Shown: positions 7,067 to 9,151 of the stretch, in pieces
How the letters are laid out: each line of letters begins with the position of its first letter
How positions within the stretch are numbered: position 1 is the stretch's first letter
Assembly: GCA_002299195.1 (NCBI GenBank)
Contig: DBOA01000183.1
Location: 1-9,151, forward strand
Length of the DNA stretch: 9,151 bases
Direction of reading: 5' to 3'
From: Sphingomonadales bacterium UBA658
GTDB lineage: Bacteria; Pseudomonadota; Alphaproteobacteria; Sphingomonadales; Sphingomonadaceae
Translations under genes and position numbers: made by a program
Notes under the pieces: model-generated
Seen by the model: only the letters and a program-made list of their open reading frames with translations
Databases searched by the model: none
Told to the model about the DNA's origin: nothing

Positions 7067-8026
7067 ATGCATGGCTGGATCATCCTCGATAAACCGCTTG
7101 GTCTGGGTTCAACGCAGGCCGTTGCAGCCGTAAAGCGCAACTTGCGTTCTGCTGGCTTTGGCAAGGTCAAGGTTGGGCATGGCGGTACGCTTGATCCACT
7201 CGCCACCGGTGTTCTTCCTATCGCCTTGGGTGAGGCGACCAAATTATGTGGCCGGATGCTCGACGCGTCCAAGACATATGACTTTACGATCTGTTTTGGA
7301 ACAGAGACCAGCGGCCTAGATGCCGAAGGCGAGGTTGTTGCAACTTCGGACGTGCGGCCCACGCTGGATCAGGTGCAGCAAGCACTGGCGCAGTTCACGG
7401 GGCCGATTGAACAGATTCCGCCTGCTTATTCCGCGATCAAAATTGATGGCAAGCGCGCTTATGATCTGGCGCGGGCAGGGGAAGTGGTCGAGATGAAGTC
7501 GCGGGGCGTGACGGTCTATCAGCTCGCCATTTGTCATGCTGAACTTGTTTCAGCATCTTACTTTGACCGTGATGAAAGTAAGACCCTGAAACAAGTTCAG
7601 GGTGACGCGCTTTTGAGCTCAATCACACTGACTGCCGACGTTTCTAAAGGTACGTACATCCGCAGCTTGGCGCGCGATATTGCCTATGCTTTGGGTACGG
7701 TCGGCCATGTCTCTATGCTGCGCCGCGTGCGTGCGGGGCCGTTCGCCCTGAATGGCGCGATTTCGCTGGACAAACTGAATGCATTCGGCCAAGGCGCAGC
7801 CCAAGAAGACATTATCTTGCCGATAGAGGCAGGGCTGGTCGACATCCCGGCTCTTGATCTCTCCCCGGAACAGGCAAGGGCGATCCAACAGGGTCGCGTC
7901 TTGACCGGGATTGCCATGAAAGATGGGCTACATTGGGCGAGGGACACAGATTTGCGGCCTATTGCACTGGTGGAGAACATCGACGGTGCTTTAAAAACCG
8001 TCCGTGGCTTTAACCTAACTCTATGA
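7067..8026 (+). CDS. truB: tRNA pseudouridine(55) synthase TruB, with an in-frame repeat insertion
   Basis: TruB converts U55 in the T-loop of tRNAs to pseudouridine and also acts as a tRNA chaperone. The 319-residue product has the N-terminal G-W-I-I-L-D-K-P (3-10), the catalytic motif GHGGTLDPLATGVLP with Asp43, the Y-D-F segment (71-73), P-P-A-Y-S-A-I-K (118-125), and K-G-T-Y-I-R-S-L (194-201). M-L-R-R follows at 217-220, and a C-terminal TruB/PUA-like region spans about 245-319. All catalytic elements are intact. Residues 156-180 have no counterpart in the family as I know it; they are encoded by a 74-base palindrome and sit between the strands V-T-V-Y-Q-L and S-I-T-L-T-A-D-V. Without them the protein would be about 294 residues, close to the usual length. 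AAAGGG lies five bases before the ATG. rpsO follows after 16 bases. Confidence 0.97.
   Translation: MHGWIILDKPLGLGSTQAVAAVKRNLRSAGFGKVKVGHGGTLDPLATGVLPIALGEATKLCGRMLDASKTYDFTICFGTETSGLDAEGEVVATSDVRPTLDQVQQALAQFTGPIEQIPPAYSAIKIDGKRAYDLARAGEVVEMKSRGVTVYQLAICHAELVSASYFDRDESKTLKQVQGDALLSSITLTADVSKGTYIRSLARDIAYALGTVGHVSMLRRVRAGPFALNGAISLDKLNAFGQGAAQEDIILPIEAGLVDIPALDLSPEQARAIQQGRVLTGIAMKDGLHWARDTDLRPIALVENIDGALKTVRGFNLTL
7533..7606. repeat. REP-doublet (REPIN-like) palindrome inserted in truB
   Basis: Two 32-base arms (7533-7564 and 7575-7606) are inverted copies matching at 28 of 32 positions around a 10-base spacer. Each arm is itself a hairpin: ATGCTGAA/TTCAGCAT (7536-7543/7549-7556, loop CTTGT) and ACCCTGAA/TTCAGGGT (7583-7590/7596-7603, loop ACAAG). 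The ends are GTC and GAC, and CTTACTTT pairs with AAAGTAAG in the centre. Similar units are, from memory, common between genes in sphingomonads. There is no transposase, terminal repeat beyond the palindrome, or clear target duplication, so it would have moved with the help of a protein encoded elsewhere, such as a RAYT transposase. It is the only copy I find in the window. Confidence 0.85.
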
Positions 8027-8042
8027 TGTTCGAAGGAAAAAT

Positions 8043-8312
8043 ATGTCAATTACTGCAGAACGTAAAGCACAGGTCATCAAAGAGCACGCACGCGAGCCAA
8101 ATGATACCGGATCACCAGAAGTGCAGGTTGCAATCCTGACTGACCGTATCAATACGCTGACCAGCCACTTTAAAGACCACCACAAGGACAATCATTCGCG
8201 TCGTGGTCTTCTTCAGATGGTCAACAAGCGTCGTTCGCTTTTGGATTACCTGAAAAAAATCGATGGCGACCGTTACGCGGCGCTCATCGCGAAGCTCGGC
8301 CTTCGTAAGTAA
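8043..8312 (+). CDS. rpsO: 30S ribosomal protein S15
   Basis: S15 binds the three-way junction of 16S rRNA helices 20-22 early in assembly and forms an intersubunit bridge. The 89-residue product is exactly the family length. It has D-T-G-S-P-E-V-Q-V-A-I-L-T (21-33), the rRNA-binding H-x-x-D-x-H-S-R-R-G-L-L segment (about 46-57), K-R-R-S-L-L-D-Y-L-K-K and the ending L-G-L-R-K. The ATG at 8043 has AAGGA (8033-8037) five bases upstream. It follows truB closely and is ended by a strong terminator, the same truB-rpsO-terminator-pnp order as in many proteobacteria. In E. coli S15 represses its own translation through a leader structure. Here only 16 bases separate it from truB, so such an element would have to reach into truB. 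Confidence 0.98.
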   Translation: MSITAERKAQVIKEHAREPNDTGSPEVQVAILTDRINTLTSHFKDHHKDNHSRRGLLQMVNKRRSLLDYLKKIDGDRYAALIAKLGLRK

Positions 8313-8316
8313 ATTT

Positions 8317-8345
8317 AAAAGCGGCCTCAATCGGGGCCGCTTTTT
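8317..8345 (+). terminator. Rho-independent terminator after rpsO
   Basis: AAAAGCGGCC (8317-8326) pairs perfectly with GGCCGCTTTT (8335-8344) around an eight-base loop, and a run of five T follows the GC-rich stem. It begins five bases after the rpsO stop. It should end most transcripts of the operon, leaving pnp to readthrough or to its own promoter. Confidence 0.93.
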
Positions 8346-8474
8346 GCATGGGGGGTCCGGCAATGAGGCTGGACTGCCATGGGGGCTTTGAAATGCCCCG
8401 GCCGTTTGCGGATCGGATCATCCGCTCAATTGAGGCCCCGCATCGCATAGGGCATGCGGGTCAAAGGAAAATCT
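8346..8474 (+). promoter_or_regulatory. Structured leader of pnp
   Basis: These 129 bases hold four successive possible hairpins. The first is CATGG (8347-8351) with CCATG (8377-8381), enclosing GTCCGGC (8355-8361) with GCTGGAC (8368-8374). The second is GGGGC (8382-8386) with GCCCC (8395-8399). The third is GCGGAT (8408-8413) with ATCCGC (8420-8425). The fourth is CCCGCAT (8437-8443) with ATGCGGG (8454-8460), just before the ribosome binding site. In E. coli the pnp leader forms stem-loops cut by RNase III and then used by PNPase to repress itself. A comparable role here is inferred from position and fold only. I could not identify a convincing promoter in it. Confidence 0.5.
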
Positions 8475-9151
8475 ATGTTTAATACGAAAACTGTATCAAT
8501 CGAGTGGGGCGGACAAACCCTGACACTCGAAACGGGTAAGGTTGCCCGTCAAGCTGACGGCGCTGTTATGGCGTCTTTGGGCGAAACTGTTGTACTTTGC
8601 GCGGTTACCGCGGCGAAGTCGGTAAAGGATGGTCAGGATTTCTTCCCATTGACCGTTCACTATCAAGAAAAATATTCGGCAGCTGGCCGTATCCCAGGTG
8701 GCTTCTTTAAGCGGGAACGCGGCGCGACTGAAAAGGAAACTTTGGTTTCCCGTTTGATCGACCGTCCATTGCGTCCTTTGTTCCCAGAAGGTTTCTACAA
8801 CGAAATCAACGCAATCGCGCAAGTTCTTAGCTATGATGGCGAGAATGAGCCGGACATTTTGGCAATTGTTGCAGCTTCAGCTGCGATGACCATTTCGGGC
8901 GTTCCTTTCATGGGCCCAATCGGCGCAGCACGCGTTGGTTACCTGAATGGCGAATATATCCTGAACCCAACAGATGAGCAGGTTGCCGAAGGTGACCTAG
9001 ACCTCGTTGTTGCAGCGACATATGACGCGGTGATGATGGTTGAATCCGAAGCCAATGAGCTTTCGGAAGAAATCATGCTTGGCGCCGTCCTGTTTGCGCA
9101 TGACGCATGTAAGGAAGTCGTCAAGGCAATCATCAAGCTTGCTGAACAAGC
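8475..9151 (+). CDS. pnp: Polyribonucleotide nucleotidyltransferase (PNPase), 5' part
   Basis: PNPase is the trimeric phosphate-dependent 3'-to-5' exoribonuclease of the cytoplasm, active in mRNA decay and, in reverse, in adding tails. Only the first 225 codons are present and the frame is open to the window edge. The visible part is the first RNase PH-like domain: M-F-N-T-K-T-V-S-I-E-W-G-G, E-T-V-V-L-C-A-V-T, Y-Q-E-K-Y-S-A-A-G-R-I-P-G-G-F-F-K-R-E and the highly conserved L-I-D-R-P-L-R-P-L-F-P. It continues with Y-D-G-E-N-E-P-D-I-L-A and G-P-I-G-A-A-R-V-G. The ATG at 8475 has AAAGGA (8463-8468) six bases upstream. The catalytic second PH domain, KH and S1 domains lie beyond the window. Confidence 0.98.
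   Translation, partial: MFNTKTVSIEWGGQTLTLETGKVARQADGAVMASLGETVVLCAVTAAKSVKDGQDFFPLTVHYQEKYSAAGRIPGGFFKRERGATEKETLVSRLIDRPLRPLFPEGFYNEINAIAQVLSYDGENEPDILAIVAASAAMTISGVPFMGPIGAARVGYLNGEYILNPTDEQVAEGDLDLVVAATYDAVMMVESEANELSEEIMLGAVLFAHDACKEVVKAIIKLAEQ

Noticed and set aside
7533..7606. The truB palindrome as an intrinsic terminator or CRISPR repeat
   Set aside because: No U-tract follows it, it lies within an intact gene, and there is one inverted pair rather than spaced direct repeats.
7437..7622. A minus-strand open frame across the truB insert
   Set aside because: It exists because the element is palindromic and mirrors the sense peptide; outside the element it has no resemblance to any protein.
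8388..8416. A promoter for pnp with TTGAAA as -35 element
   Set aside because: At the proper spacing (17 bases) the -10 region reads GATCGG, which does not resemble a -10 box.

Overview
The window comes from an alphaproteobacterium, most likely of the order Sphingomonadales. I base this on the gene order, on the fused YlxR/L7Ae-like RNA-binding protein after nusA, on the IF2 N-terminal region, and on a palindromic repeat whose translation (H-x-E-L-V-S-x-S ... L-K-Q-V-Q-x-D) I recall from sphingomonad genomes. The genus cannot be fixed from this sequence. All genes lie on the + strand, with no sign of plasmid, phage or transposase genes.

Layout: rimP (89-649), nusA (654-2297), a ylxR-type RNA-binding protein (2275-2985), infB (3007-5544), rbfA (5574-5978), tdk (5978-6559), a small secreted protein resembling DUF6491 (6597-7034), truB (7067-8026), rpsO (8043-8312), a rho-independent terminator (8317-8345), a leader with four predicted hairpins (8346-8474), and the first 225 codons of pnp (8475 to the window end). 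Gaps between genes up to rpsO are 37 bases or less, and two gene pairs overlap, so rimP to rpsO looks like one transcription unit.

Most of these genes serve RNA and translation. RimP and RbfA mature the 30S subunit, NusA controls transcription elongation and termination, IF2 places initiator tRNA, TruB makes pseudouridine 55 in tRNA, S15 is an early 30S protein, and PNPase degrades RNA. Two members do not fit this theme: thymidine kinase and the secreted small protein, which sit between rbfA and truB.

The most notable finding is inside truB. A 74-base nearly perfect palindrome (7533-7606), made of two inverted 32-base arms, lies in frame and adds about 25 codons in a loop between two conserved TruB segments. 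It looks like a REP doublet (REPIN) that entered a housekeeping gene and stayed translated, comparable to the in-frame palindromic elements of Rickettsia. The two arms differ at four positions that form two compensatory base pairs, so each arm keeps its own hairpin. Lesser points are an ambiguous start for the ylxR-type gene, long proline runs in IF2, an arginine-rich insert in the last NusA repeat, and short hairpins over two ribosome binding sites.
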